NCBI GenBank assembly: GCA_013397455.1
Contig: VYZB01000016.1
Location: 3,230,440-3,294,439 of the forward strand
DNA from: Crotophaga sulcirostris
Lineage: Eukaryota > Chordata > Aves > Cuculiformes > Crotophagidae
Length of the DNA stretch: 64,000 nt
Direction: 5' to 3'
Part shown: positions 1-12,210 of the stretch, piece by piece
Layout of the letters: each line of letters opens with the position of its first letter
Position numbering within the stretch: the stretch's first letter is position 1
Made by a program: the position numbers and the translations under genes
The notes under the pieces: generated by a model
Told to the model about the DNA's origin: nothing
Database searches by the model: none
Seen by the model: the letters and a program-made list of their open reading frames with translations, nothing else

Positions 1-97
1 CTTTTATGCAGCACTTCCATGTCCCTCCTCCCAAGGGGAAGCCTTGCCCCTTTCTCCTCATTTGCATCCAAGGCATGGTTGAGATGTGGCTTCTGTC
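1..97. other. Unassigned sequence at the window edge
   Basis: This short stretch lies before the first CR1 fragment. It holds a perfect octamer motif ATTTGCAT at 60-67, which is a POU-factor site in many vertebrate promoters but also common by chance. It is pyrimidine-rich around 20-60. I see no coding frame worth calling. It may be flanking DNA or the edge of another repeat cut by the window. Confidence 0.3.
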
Positions 98-580
98 TGA
101 GAACATAGATCTGTTAGAGTGAGTCCAGAGGAGGGCCATGAAGATGATCAACGGGCTGTAGCACCTCCCATACAAGGAAAGGCTGAGAGAGTTGGGCTTG
201 TTTAGCCCAGAGAAGAGAAGGCTCCAGGGACACCTTATAGCAGCCTTCCAGTGCTTAAAGAGGGGCTACAGGAAAGCTGTGGACAGGATGTTTATTGAAG
301 AGTGCAGTGACAGGACGAGGGTTAATGGTTTTAAACTAAAAGAGAGTGTATTTAGATTAGATATTAGGAAGAAATTTTTTACTGTGAGGGTGGTGAGGCA
401 CTGGAACAGGTTGCCCAAGGAAATGGAGGATTCCCCATCCCTGGAGGTGTTCAAGGCTAGGCTGGATGAGTCTTTGAGCAACTTGATCTAGTGGAAGGTG
501 TCTCTGCCCATGACAGAGGGGTTGGAACTAGATTAGCTTTAAGGTCCCTTCCGACCTAAACCATATGATTCTATGGTTCT
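98..580 (+). mobile_element. CR1 LINE, 5'-truncated 3' end
   Basis: CR1 is the dominant non-LTR retrotransposon of birds. This copy keeps only the last part of ORF2 and the 3' UTR. Homology begins near 98 in the reverse transcriptase tail and runs to an end carrying the CR1 octamer (ATTCTATG near 568-575, followed by GTTCT). The untranslated tail at 492-580 has the usual family wording, a block on the pattern of GAGGGGTTGGAACTAGAT followed by the terminal repeats. The 5' truncation is normal for this family, whose copies stop early during reverse transcription. The exact 5' edge is uncertain by about 15 bases. Confidence 0.95.
101..491 (+). pseudogene. CR1 ORF2 C-terminal remnant
   Basis: This is the tail of the CR1 ORF2 polyprotein, downstream of the reverse transcriptase core. 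Family landmarks can be read in order: LGLFSPEKRRLQGHLIAAFQ, then [19 protein letters not shown], then VVRHWNRLPKE, ending SNLI followed by a TAG at 489-491. Two stop codons interrupt the frame upstream, TGA at 120-122 and TAG at 159-161, so only the part from 162 is open. An ATG at 192 opens a 99-codon frame, but this is not a host gene start: the homology continues upstream of it. No enzymatic domain is left. Confidence 0.93.
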
Positions 581-830
581 TTCTGCTCATGTTGGGCAGG
601 GGTCTCTGGGGGTTTCAGAGGATCTTTTGTATTGGTTAGGCCCCAGAATGCTCGGCAATGGGTTTACAAATCAGTCAAGCACGCTACGCTTCTACTCTGA
701 TTGGCTCATTTTGGGGAACTCAGTTCCAGGTACCGAGTCGAACCTTCATTACACTCTGTTCATTGGTGCAGTTTCCATCATCACAGCAACCGAATCACAG
801 AACACAGCAACCTAACAGCAGAACATCCTA
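581..830. repeat. CCAAT-rich, CpG-enriched segment, possible LTR piece
   Basis: Directly after the CR1 3' end the base composition changes. At least six CpG dinucleotides occur within about 220 bases, while most of the window has very few. Three inverted CCAAT boxes (ATTGG) sit at 631-635, 700-704 and 762-766, the spacing of about 60-70 bases being fairly even. Clustered CCAAT boxes are typical of retroviral-type U3 regions, and a TG at 590-591 could open an LTR. I could not find a matching CA end, target-site duplication, TATA box or second copy, so the assignment is an inference. It could equally be an old promoter-like segment. Confidence 0.25.
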
Positions 831-3800
831 TTCAGAAAAATGTTTGAGACTTTCTCATCAAAACAGTGTCTCATAACTAGAAAAATCCTGGAAAAATCTA
901 CAGATCTCCAAACAGATAAATGCTATAGGCCTGCCTGTTCTTCACTACCGATGGTCAGAGTACGTAAGATGAAATATTGCATTTTATATAACAAAAGGTG
1001 CACATGAGAAATGTTTATATAAGCTACTTTAGAAAACATAAACATAGGTTTTTTTTCATTAAATCTTGGAAGAGCAATCTAAGTTGGATTTTCTGATTGT
1101 AATGGAATATTACAAATTCAGACAGATGAATTTCCAAGGAAATGCATAATGTAGACAAGTAAGTAGAGCTGGACATGATCAAAGGAATATGTGTAGATTA
1201 TGTGATAACCAATTTAAACCTCTGTCTATTAGTGTGCCAGTGAGAGTGTGCAGAGACAAAAGCTAATGTCACAAAATGAGGGAAAAGCAGAACTGGTAGC
1301 AGTTACATGTGTAAGTGTCACAAATACAGAGATACTTAGAACTGAATTTTCCTTGGTTTTTTTCTGTTCAAATACATTTCCCCATTCATTTTGAATATTT
1401 TTGGCATATATTTTATGAATGCCTATCCTTGCTATCAGTATTACCTACAAAGACAAAAAGCTTCCTGTAAATAGTCAGAACTGTTTGATCAGAAAGACAA
1501 CTACTTTAAAAAATGTAAAAACATTTTAACTGATTTTTGTATCACACTGACATCTGCAATTATAGTTCTTTTCATGAAGATTAAAGCTTGAATAAATACT
1601 GAACCCAAGCAATTTGTAAAAAATATTTTTCATTTTATTTTGAAGCTCTGAGAGAGGAAATAGTAGGAATCCATTTTCTCTGAATACTTCAGGAAAAGGA
1701 AAGTTGGACACAGTTGCATATGTGACATTGTCAGGTAATCAAAGCCTCAGCCATTTTTTTTTCCTAACAATTAAAAAGATAGTTAAAACTTTATAGGTTT
1801 GAATTGTTTCCAAAGTGAAATTTTGTTTGGGGAAAATATGAATCACTCAGTTCTTGTATTTCTTGTATAAATTTACCTGAACAAAAATGTATTCTTGGAG
1901 GGAGTTTATGTGTGTTCCACATTACTGAATGCACTATCTTAGTGTTGACTAAACATCAAGGTTCTCCTAATTATCTTATTAGTAACTCCAGTAATTATCT
2001 GAAACCACAACCTTCCTACATCCAAAGCAAAAGAAATTATCTTTTTTAACATATGTGATGAGCTATGCTGCAGCTTTCCCTTTAATTACAGTAATTCTTT
2101 CCCAACAATATATTTTCACTTTGTTAAATTGTAAGCCATGCTTCACATTATTGTTTCCATTGTCTCAGAAAAGCATCTGGAGATAGACATGTAATGGTAT
2201 TACTCTGGTAATAATTGTGTTAAATAACGGCAGAAAAGAGATAGCACATAACTATTTATTATTATAATTCTGTTGCTATTGCACTCCAGTGAAGATCAGG
2301 GCTCCAGGCTGTGATACAAGATACTAAGACCTTGACTGTGTAAATACCCAGGTGAAAAAAGGGTTGCTAAAACTAAAAGAATAATGAATAAAGTGATGAT
2401 TTGAATATACTATATTTTTGATTCCTTTTTATTTTATAATTAGTCTTAGATTAAATAATAAAAAACCACAAAAAAAAAACCCAGAAAAAGTATGATGAAA
2501 AGATAATTTAGAAAGTAACTAAAAGATGTAAGAAGAAAAAAATGTGGGAAGGCAAGAAGGAGAAAAAGTAGAAGTTTATGTAAAAAGGGTGTTCCAGAGC
2601 ATTGTTCAAAATTTACAGTCTGCAGTATATCAGAGCAAAAAATGTTGTCTAAAAGCATCCTGGTAACTGCAGAAGCAATCTCTGCAGCTGCTTCTGCTGG
2701 CTACACTGCATGGCCAGTTCTCCTAAGAGTACCTTTCCCAGGAGGTTAGGAGAACTTGTACTGTACAGGCTCACAATATTAAAATGTTTATTGTAACAAC
2801 ATGTCTTCTATTTTAATGCCTTGCAAAGCAAATTTAGCATAAAGTCTTGCTTTAATTTATTTGTGCACAAAGTCGCAAGACTATTGCACGTGACCAAGTG
2901 GTGTGGCATTTCAGCAAAGAGGAGGCTGAATCAAGCTGATGCATTGCATTATGGTGCAAGCTGGGAAGCTTGGAGTAGGGAAAGAGGAGCAAAAGAAAGG
3001 CAAAGAAACGAGAGAGGGAGAGCAAGCAGGTGATACCTGTTAAGGATCACTGAGCGCACCTGGGAAGGCCATTTCCCAGCACACCTTGCTAGATCACTGA
3101 GGACTTGTTCTGAGGAAAACACAACATTTCTGGGGTTTGTTGCTTTTATTAGCTGGAGGAATACCTTTGTTTGAGTTACTTTGGAGAGTATTTTTTGGTT
3201 TTTTTAAATGAGATCTGCTGTATTCTGAGTGCAAATGAAGCGAAGTGTAAGCCTTCTCTCGGAAAACAGTGAGGTTACATCATCACAGATCATTGTTGAT
3301 TTGTGGAGATGGCTGCAAAATGGAGAAGAAGATGAAGTGGAAGAGAAGAGAGAATTTTGGAAAAATAATGGAAAGAAAGATGTAGATCGTTCCATACTCT
3401 GCTAATGAAAAAACTGTAATACCAGGTATTTGTATCTTGAGGGAAAAACCTCAATGAGCCTAGATGCTCCTCCTGTGAGACAGCAGACACCACACAGGAC
3501 TGTGTGGCTGAGCAGAAGATGGCATGTCAGCAGCAGAGTACTTGCAGTGTGCGGGGCAGAAGACTAAAGAGAGCCTGGCTTATGGATCTAGGTAGGTCTG
3601 GGCCTTGGTCATAAATCTGATTGATTGAAAACAATCATATTCTGCATGAAAAAAAGGAGCTGATGCTATGGTGAGTTAACTGGAATGAAATAAATGTTAC
3701 TATGTTGTATTTTGTAAAACTTAATATACAAATCCTAGAGAATCGCAGAGGAAGGTTTGCATCCTTATTTGACCCTGTCCCCACCCCTGTAGCTAGTCCT

Positions 3801-6800
3801 GCCAGAGAGGAAGACATTGCCTATCAAAACCATAGGAGATCTTCACATAAAGATGAGTATGCTGGCAGAGGAGACGCACCAAGTACAAATGGCTCAGAAC
3901 ATGAGTAGTCTTAACAGCTGCTAAGTTGTTCTTAGTGTGAAGCAGGTGAATGGAGATTTGCACTGAAATGTACATGGCAAAGAAGGGAAGTCAGTGAGTT
4001 GCTGTTAAGTTGTCCTGCTTTCTTCCATAGTCTAGTAACTGTTTGCAAGCCCATTCTGGTAAACTAACAGATATCTTGGGACTAGCAAGGTAACTGTAAA
4101 CAAGAACTACCAGAGGCTGATATGCTGCTGGGTTAGTTGCAAGAGTTAAAGGCCATGTTTCTGCAACTTGTGCTGAGCTACTCTATGCAGTATTCTTAAA
4201 TTAATAAACCTAACTGTGAATGAGTGATTGTTACAGGAGTCCTTCCCAGGCTGGGTAGCTCTGTGGAACAGTTCTCTTCTCCTGGGGTAGTGAGCTCTGA
4301 GCCTTAACAAGTAGATGAAGCGTGAGGAGCCTTGCTGCTATTGCTTGCTGCTTCAAGTACTATTCCTAGCGTGCTTTCTTTTATTCTTGCACTCCATTAC
4401 ACTGTGCCCTGTTAAATTTGTAATTCTTTCCAACTGAAGTCTAATCTAGTCCCCTTTCTATCCTGTTCTTGAACTGTTTCTTCCTCTCTATATTTTTTTT
4501 TAGTTTTCATACTTTTTTGATGTTTTCTGCCTTGAGCACATTCTGTTATCACTGTTCAGTTTTGCTTGTCTTTCCTATTCCCTCTTTGTGTCACTTGCTA
4601 CTCCTGTTTCCCCGCATCTCCTCTTGATCTCTTATCTCATTAAGTTCTTGTTACGTATCTCTCAAGGAGAATTTGTTAAGGTAAGAAGAAAAAAAACTAA
4701 ATACTATGCCAGTTCCCTTCTAAAGATCTTTTTTCTGATTACCAGCCAACCAGCTGTACTTACTAAAACAAATTACCAAACCATCTGTTTTTCTGTGACT
4801 CACTTGTAATTCTCTTACATATTAAATCTTAAATATAAAGATAAGCTGGTTCAGGATGTAGTCAAGCCTAAGTAAAGACATCTATGTAAAAGCTTGCAAG
4901 AAGCTTGTGTTTTTAACCTGAAATGATTTTTGGTGGGCACAACTCCTAATTGCAGGTGTCCATATGGAAACTGCAGAATAGGCCTCAGTCTAGTGAAAGC
5001 CACTTGGCCAACAAATATTTTCTGATGGGAGAGAAGTTGAAATATGTGGAAGAGAATATGAATTAGAAAGGTATTTTTTAAAGGGCAACTTGAGTGACAA
5101 AATTAAATATCAACTCACTGTTATGTCTATGATTTTAGTAGAAGTTATTAAAAACAACTGGTAACCATAGAAAGCTGGGTCACTCCAATTAGTCTTTCTT
5201 TATAAGCTTTATAAGAAAGCTTTTTTCAAACTCTTTAAAATCAACTTTCCAAAGGCATGGGGACACTTTTGGAAATGTCAGATGAATAAGAAGTGAAAGA
5301 AAAATTTCTTTACATATTCTTTTTTGATGCTTTTAAAAGATGAACTTTCTTCTTCTCACTCCCATTTCCTGCTAATTATCACTAACCATAACACTGCTTC
5401 TTGTAACCCTGTTTTATTATAAATGACATACTATAGATCTCTGACCTATACAGTAGAAACTTTTTTTTTTCAGAAATATTTATTTAATCATCAATACTTT
5501 AAAGCTCTTTTTAAAGTGGGGGTAACACATCTATTGCACTTTAATGGCTGCTTACTTTAGGACTGAACAGGTTCTTTTCATTTACAATCCTTGACACCTG
5601 GCAGTCCTCTGAGAACTCATTCTCTCCCTCTGGGAAAGGGGTGCTGGTGGAAATGTGAAGACGTGGGAAACATAACCAATAAGCTTGGTCCTGACTGTAG
5701 GTCATGTATTCTCAGATGAACAGGCAGCAGGTGTGATGGCAGGGGGGAGCAGTGGGGGGACCAATGTGCCGTGGCTGTAGTGTATTTATTGGTGCAGTGG
5801 GCTAGAGATGGCATTGTAACAGATTCTAAAAAACAACAAAAAAAAAACCCAACACAGAATAAGGATATGTTGACACCATTGGGTGGAAGTTGGTATGGCC
5901 ATATGAGCCACTGCTGGCCTGAGTTCATGTATCTTCGTGATTCTGTGCAGTATGGTTATATTGCATAATGATAATACATCTGCCTTACTCATGTGATGGG
6001 TATGCAGTAAAATAAGACCTGCTCCTGAAGTGTCTGATTTGCTAAGTCAGATGCAGTTCTGTACTGATGAGATTTCTATGTTAAAATAAAACTTTGAGTC
6101 TCCTGGAGGCTACCAACTCCAGTACTCTGTGTTGTACCAAGGATGTGCTTGTGGTTGCAAACCCTTCTCTGGGTAATGTTTGGCTTCAAAAGTTATGTTT
6201 CTGTAATATTGTCTTGGTTTTGTTTATTCATATATAGTTGCTTCCATTTACCAACGTCTGTATTTAAAAAAATATACAAGAAATTTTTACCCAATCAGTT
6301 CAGCTCCTCACTGTCCCTGTGCTTTTGTGAATGAAATATCTGTGACTGAGGGACTGTATTAAATGATTAAATGTAAAATATGACAGAAGCACAAGTGGGG
6401 CCTTTATTGAGTCGAAAATAGAGTGGAGTCTCCCTTTCAGTGTCCTATCACGTAGGTACATTTGCTCGTATAAATGTGATAAATTGACTATGTATAATAA
6501 GTTTCACCTCTTTATGATTCACCATATAAAACCTGATTTCTGTAGAACTCTTTTGCTGACTCTTGTGTACTTTTATTAATGCTTTTTAGATTTGGTTCAT
6601 GTTTAAATTGTTCCTTAAAGCAGTGGGGTTTTTTTTTGCTATTGTTCTTAGTTTTTTTTATGCAATTGTCATGAAAGGGATCTCCTAAAATTACTAAATA
6701 TCTCTTAAGTTTTTAACTGATTTAATAAATCATTGACTAACAACTTTAATTGATATGAATCCACTTCTGCTTATTGTGCCTGATTTTATGTGTATGTTTT

Positions 6801-7468
6801 TATATTCTCAAGTTTCAGGGCAGGGTAGATGTTAAATAGCTTGATCCATTTTGCCCAGCAACCTTTCGTACCACCTGCAGTAAGCTCCTGCCAGCAGCAA
6901 ACATGGAAAAAGGAATTGATTATTCCATGGTTAACTCTTCCCTTTTAAAGCACATTCTTAATGTGTTTCAAGCCTGTTGGAGAATCATGCTGTGTGCATT
7001 TTAGTGTATTAAGCTCTGTCAGCCTTTTATGGTTACCAGTCACTGGCAAACACTTTTTGCTGTATCAGTTTTCCTCGTGCCAGCCCTCTACCTAGCACAC
7101 AAAGCTGAAACAGAGGCCTGTGTAGCACCACTATGTTTGAGCTACAGTGGAAGGTGTGTTTGAGAAGTGGGACACTTCTCCATGTGCTCACTTGCCATAA
7201 TCTACAGATCAACAGCTGCCCTAGGTGAAGGAAGTCTTGCTGTTCATGTGGTTGTTGTGGGATTATTTTAACTTCATGCATGTTAAGATAAATGAGAGTA
7301 CTTTTAATTCAGATTCCAAATAGGCAAGTTAATTAAAAAGCTTATAAAATGTACAAATGAAGAAATACTTTCGTTAGAGTCAGACTGGAGTTTAATTGAA
7401 AGTCTCCATGTCTCATCTCCAGGGGTCCTGCTTTTCCTTTTGGGAAAGGGGCAGTGAGGAGTTTTGGC
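831..7468. other. Unique A+T-rich DNA without a supported gene
   Basis: I see no gene here. Open frames of 60-100 codons occur on both strands but have no family signature and no consistent splice sites. Slightly more G+C-rich islands lie at 2686-3130 (with a CACGTG E-box near 2887), 5590-5960 (two runs of six G at 5742-5760) and 7080-7260. Short homopolymer runs are scattered, for example A9 near 2470 and T10 near 5461. The stretch reads as intron or intergenic sequence. Confidence 0.6.
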
Positions 7469-8830
7469 TATAGAATTATAGAATAGTTTAAGTTGAAAGG
7501 GACACTTAAAGGTCATCGAGTCCAACTTCCCTGCAGGGACCAGGGACATCTTCAACTAGAACAGGTGGCTCTGAGCCCCATCCAACCTGACCTGGAAAGT
7601 TTTGAGGGATGGGGCAATTGCCACTTCTCTGGGGAACTTGTTCCAGTGTTTTACCACCCGCATTGTAAAATGTTTTTTTTCTTGTATCTAGGTATAAATC
7701 TACCCTCTTCTAGTTTAAAACCATTATCGCCTTGTCCTATTGCAACAGGCCCTGCTAAAATATCTGTCTCCATCTTTCTTATAGGCCCCATTTAAGTACT
7801 GAAAGGGTACAGTTAGGTGTTCCCAGAGCCTTCTCTTCTCCAGGCTGAACAACCCCAACTCTTTCACTCTCAGCTGATCATCACAGGAGAGGTGTTGCAT
7901 CCCTCTGACCATTTTTGTTGCCCTCCTCTGGACCCACTCAAGGAAGTTATTGTCTTTCCTGTGCTGAGTCCAGAGCTGGATGCAGTACTCCAAGTGGAGT
8001 CTTACCAGAGTGGCATACAGGGGCAGAATTCCCTCCCTTGACCTGCTGGCCATGTTTCTTTTGATGCAGCCCAGGGATATGGCTGGTTGCCTGGGCTGCA
8101 AGCAGACAGTGCTGGCTTGTGTCCAGCTATTCATCCACCAGTACCCCCAAGTCCCTCTCAGCAAGGCTGCTTTCAATCCCTTCGTCCCCTTGCCTGCATT
8201 GATACTGAGGGTATTGCCCCAATCCAGGTGCAGGACCTTGTATTTGGCCTTGTTGAACCTAATGAAGTTCACATGGGCCCACTTCTCAAAGCTGTCCAGG
8301 TCCTTCTGAATGGCATCCCATCCCTCAGGCATGTCAACTGCATCTCTCAACTTGGTGTCGTATGCGGACTTGCTGAGAATGCACTTGATTTCACTTTGTC
8401 ATTGGTGAAGATATTAAAAAATACTGGTACCAATACAGATCCCTGAAGGAAACCACTTGTCACTGATCTCCATCCAGACATTGAGCCATTGACCACTACA
8501 TTGATCAGCCAACCAATTTCTCTTCCACCAGAGAGTCCACTCATCAAATCATGTCTCCAATTTAGAGAGAAGGATGTTGTGGAGGACTGTGTCCAAGGCC
8601 TTACAGAAGTCAAGAGAGATAACATTTGTAGCTCATCCCTTGTCTACTGATGAAGTCACTCCATCATAGAAGACTACTAGATTGGTGTGGCAGGACTTGC
8701 CTTTGGTGAAGCCATGCTGGCTGTCTTGAATCACCTCCTTGTCCTCCATGTGCCTTAGCATAGCTCTTCAGAATTCACAAGGCTCATTGACAGGTTCAGC
8801 CTCTTAGTTTCTCTTTTAATATTGGCTTCT
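7469..8830 (-). mobile_element. CR1 LINE, 1.36 kb 3' portion on the minus strand
   Basis: Read on the minus strand this copy runs from the middle of the ORF2 reverse transcriptase through the ORF2 stop and the 3' UTR. It ends in degenerate octamers, seen on the plus strand as TATAGAAT repeated at 7470-7485. Homology is clear from 7469 to about 8775. Beyond that, to about 8830, it is patchy and apparently has internal deletions. It is truncated at the 5' side, as is usual for CR1. Divergence is considerable: several frameshifts, stops and lost motif residues. It belongs to the same broad group as the other copies but is older than the copy at 28974. Confidence 0.95.
7556..8775 (-). pseudogene. 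CR1 ORF2 reverse transcriptase remnant
   Basis: The remnant covers the RT palm and thumb and the C-terminal tail. On the minus strand the block [15 protein letters not shown] is followed by the active-site region. Where CR1 has F-A-D-D, this copy reads S-A-Y-D at 8357-8368, so the first catalytic aspartate is lost. A frameshift lies near 8395-8410, because the open frame of 8347-8625 and that of 7724-8350 are two offset pieces of one ancestral frame. Downstream, KAKYKVLHLDWGN, GCIKRNMASRSREGILPLY, WVQRRATKMVRGM and ELGLFSLEKRRL are all recognisable. The ORF2 stop is at 7556-7558. Plus-strand frames at 7817-8446 are antisense shadows. It cannot encode an active enzyme. Confidence 0.93.
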
Positions 8831-9908
8831 GTCCTGGATATAGTCTGGCCTTTTAATTAAAACAAACATTGCTTCAGTCTCTTACAACTATATGTATTTA
8901 TCTATCTCTTAGAGAAGTGCCATCAGCTTTACTTCACTTGCCAGCAAATAGGTTCCAAAAGAAAAAATGAGGCTCATTGCTAACTAGGTAGAGTGATAAT
9001 TAATTTCCTTGGAATACCTGATCCCCAACTTCTTTCTTCAAAGCAGACAGACATTCAATATTCACACAGTTTTCTGTTGCATAGGTTCTATTGTGATCAC
9101 TTTTGAAAAGCAATTATTTTGCAGGGTATGAATTATAAAACTGGGAGTAAATCCTTACAGTTCAGCCTCTAATTTTATGTGGTTAGGCTTGCTTTTTTAA
9201 TTAATGATAAAACGTGTTACTGCATGTGAACCACCATTTGTTTTGTTTTGTTTTTATGGCTGCTAGGAAGTTATAGTGAACTAATATACAGATTTGTTTC
9301 ACTGTAAGAAGTGTATAATATAGATTTTGATTTGTTATAAAAAGAACAAATTCTATCTCTGAAGTTAAACATTTGGTTTTGTTCTTACATTTTGCACGTA
9401 TCTCAAGTGTGTATACATTTTTGTTTATGCTCTTATCTTGCCTTTCACTGGACCAAAAAGAACACCCACCTGCACATGTTTGTTTATTAAAGCAAAAAAA
9501 AGAAAGAAAACACGCAAGGGACAAAATGTCCTGATGACTATCTTTTCTCTTTAAATGGAAAGATCTGTGAAATTCATGGAATATAGTTCAAACACTGAAG
9601 TAAATAGAGCATTTCTGCTTTAACAGATTTTGATCATGTATCCTCGACCTAGCAACAAACTTTTTGATGAGTTTACCAGTCTATTTCTTTTCTAAAAGAG
9701 GAAAGGAAAAATGTAATATTTACAGTCAACATTGTGAAGAGCTAGCAATTACTGTGGGGTGAAAGAAAAAATACTGTACAGCCTTATGATCCACCTATCT
9801 TTTAAACACAACAACATAGAAAATTCAACCTACAGGAGTGATCTAGGTATTTTTAACTTCATATGTATTTCTTAATCATGCATGCATAAAGCAAATATTT
9901 AATTTTAC

Positions 9909-10011
9909 CTGTGATTCCATAATCTATGTACAGATCCTCATGTTTACTACATTTTATTGTAGCTAAGCTTAGTTTTTGTTCCTGTGGTTGCTTAATGGTT
10001 AGTTCACTCAC
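9909..10011 (-). other. Candidate internal coding exon on the minus strand, unidentified
   Basis: On the minus strand a 103-base segment is preceded by an acceptor-like sequence (CATCTTACATGCAG) and followed by a donor-like one (ACAG then GTAAAA). It is open in one frame through 34 codons. The reading begins VSELTIKQPQEQKLSLATIK and continues with a CSKHEDLYIDYGIT-type tail. The frame is also open upstream of the acceptor, so the boundary is not forced by a stop. I do not recognise the protein. In DNA this A+T-rich, similar pairs of splice sites around short open frames arise by chance, so this is only a lead. Confidence 0.12.
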
Positions 10012-12155
10012 CTGCATGTAAGATGTTAATCTTGTGTCTTTCAACTGTCTACTCATTCATTTAATACTGTCCTTGATGTAGGACTCAAATTTTCTCAGTG
10101 AGGGCAAAAATAGGAGCCTAGACCTGGTCTGAGCAAATACACAGTTGGTACATAGATGCTTGTGTGCATACATGTGGTCAGGGATGCACAACCACAGAGA
10201 GCAAACCAGAACTTCCACACAGAAGCTAAAGCAAGAGTTGAAATGTGCTTGCTACTTAAGTAGAGGATTTGATAGGCAGAGGAAGGCAAATTGGAAATAT
10301 GCTAGTACTATGAATTTCACGAAGTTTAAAAACTGATTAGTTGCAGGAGAAGAGTTATGGGGTTTAGGCTGTTATTTTTACAGCTCTACACAGAACTATC
10401 ATGTGGTGACATTTGTCCTTATTTGTCAGAGGTTTGTTACATTACTAGAATTACCAGAACAGGGTACCTTGAGTAACTCCCAGGTGAAGTCCTAGCACTG
10501 AGTTTAAATGGAAGCAGTGACTTGTTTGTCATTTTGTATAGCTTATGGAATTCTTTGCTTGAGGTTTTTTTACTTTCTTTTGCTATAAGATAGCTGTCCA
10601 AGTCTATAATGCAGTCCTAAAAGCAAAATAACTGCATGCAGTGGTCCAGAATTCTACTGAGACAGATACGTTTACAGGAAAGCTTTAGCAGACATTTTGC
10701 TTAATCAAAAGATTAAAAGATATTTGCAAATATCGAAGTCATATGGTTGCTTTGCTGTCATGCCTACCGCAGGTCTGAAGCTTGTCAGTGTAGGAATGTA
10801 AGCAGAGCTCCATTGTTCCCTGCCACTGGGTGAGCAGGAGAGATGTTAAAAGTAATCAAACAAGTTGAGTTCTTAGAGTAATGTCAAACATCTTAACTCA
10901 GAAAAGCATGTTTACAAGGTAACTTATTAATATTTCTGTTCAAGGCAATAAATTCCTGTTTACCAGGTACTGCGAAGTGTTTCATTTCCAAGCATGTTTT
11001 TTTAACCCCTATTTAGCACAGGTTTGATGTCACGTTGCTCCTATTCAAACAAAGCTTTTATTTGGAAACTAAGGTTAAGTAGAATAACAAAATTAATTAA
11101 AAACTGAAACCGTTATTTTGCCATCGGGTCATGCCCAGTTTCTAGGCTTTATTGTTCTCATTTTGTTAGTAAAGACTTGCTAATTAACATGTGTATAAAT
11201 ATTTATGTGTCTTTATCAGTGGAAGTGGGAGACTTGAGACAGACTTAAGAATTTTATTACAGATAATGCTAATGTTGTAAAGAATGAAAGTTAACCTTTG
11301 TTAATTCATATGTTGAATAAAATCTGGTTCTTGCTTCACAATAATAGTTAAATCCTTTAAATGAGAATATTAAAAAAACCAGACCAAACAAAAAACCCCA
11401 AAACCACCACCACACCTAACCTTTGAGAGACAGAGACTGTTTATCTTCCATTCAGGCATCTCAATCTGTATCAAAACAGCTCTTATTTTAATGACCTAGC
11501 TAATCTGGAAACAGTGATCTTTAAGTTATCCAGGTTGCATGATCTGAATGAATATTACTGCGGAATATTAGAAAAAATACTGAGTATGATATGTAAGTTA
11601 TTACATAATGTTTTGTTCAACCTGTACAGTAAAGAAAATGATCACTTCTCTTATGTTTTAGAAGGCTAATTCCTCCTAATACTAGCATTTGAAATGGGCA
11701 AAATGTTCTTCACTTTGGAAGCTGCTTCTAGGTTTTCTCATAGTGGTAAATATGTTAAAAGAAAAAGTAGGTTTTGTTTGCATTGTGTCACTGGTGAGCA
11801 ATTTATGACTCCTATTTATTCTTATTGTGCAATTATCCTGCCACTTGCTCAAAAGTTCTGCTGGTTTAAGCTCAGTTGCAGTCTTTTATCCAAAGCTCTC
11901 CTGGGATAATTTACTTTGTTCTCCATTTTGATTTGGAGGCCAGATGAAACTAAATATGGACTTCTATCTCATTTTCTTGATAAACTTGCAAATAAGATCT
12001 TCCCATTGCAGGATAACTGCATCTTGCCTTATGTATTAAATCTCAACATTTGTGTTACACGAAGTATGTAACAGGCTGATGAGGTTTAAAATAAAATATA
12101 ATTCTACTTGATCTTACAACTTGCACGTGGAGGGGGGGAAATAGAACAGTACTTG

Positions 12156-12210
12156 AAACTAAGATCTTTTCATTGATGTAAATACATATTTACATTGAAA
12201 GATCAGTTTA
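12156..12210. repeat. Imperfect inverted repeat, hairpin of about 55 bases
   Basis: The inner arms ATGTAAATA (12176-12184) and TATTTACAT (12187-12195) are perfect complements separated by two bases. Outside them, after a small asymmetric bulge, GATCTTT (12163-12169) pairs with AAAGATC (12198-12204). Beyond that AAACT (12156-12160) pairs with AGTTT (12205-12209), with two unpaired bases between. The whole can fold as one extended hairpin with one internal bulge. It could be a small palindromic transposon relic, a hairpin RNA or simple chance in AT-rich DNA. Confidence 0.45.

Noticed and set aside
192..491. A 99-codon frame starting with ATG, as a small host gene
   Set aside because: The protein is the CR1 ORF2 C-terminus and homology continues upstream of the ATG through in-frame stops.
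7817..8446. Plus-strand frames of 74-119 codons
   Set aside because: They lie antisense to the minus-strand CR1 reverse transcriptase and have no signature of their own.
11371..11420. A/C-rich stretch as a SINE tail or telomere-like repeat
   Set aside because: No regular unit and no adjoining SINE body; it is plain low-complexity sequence.
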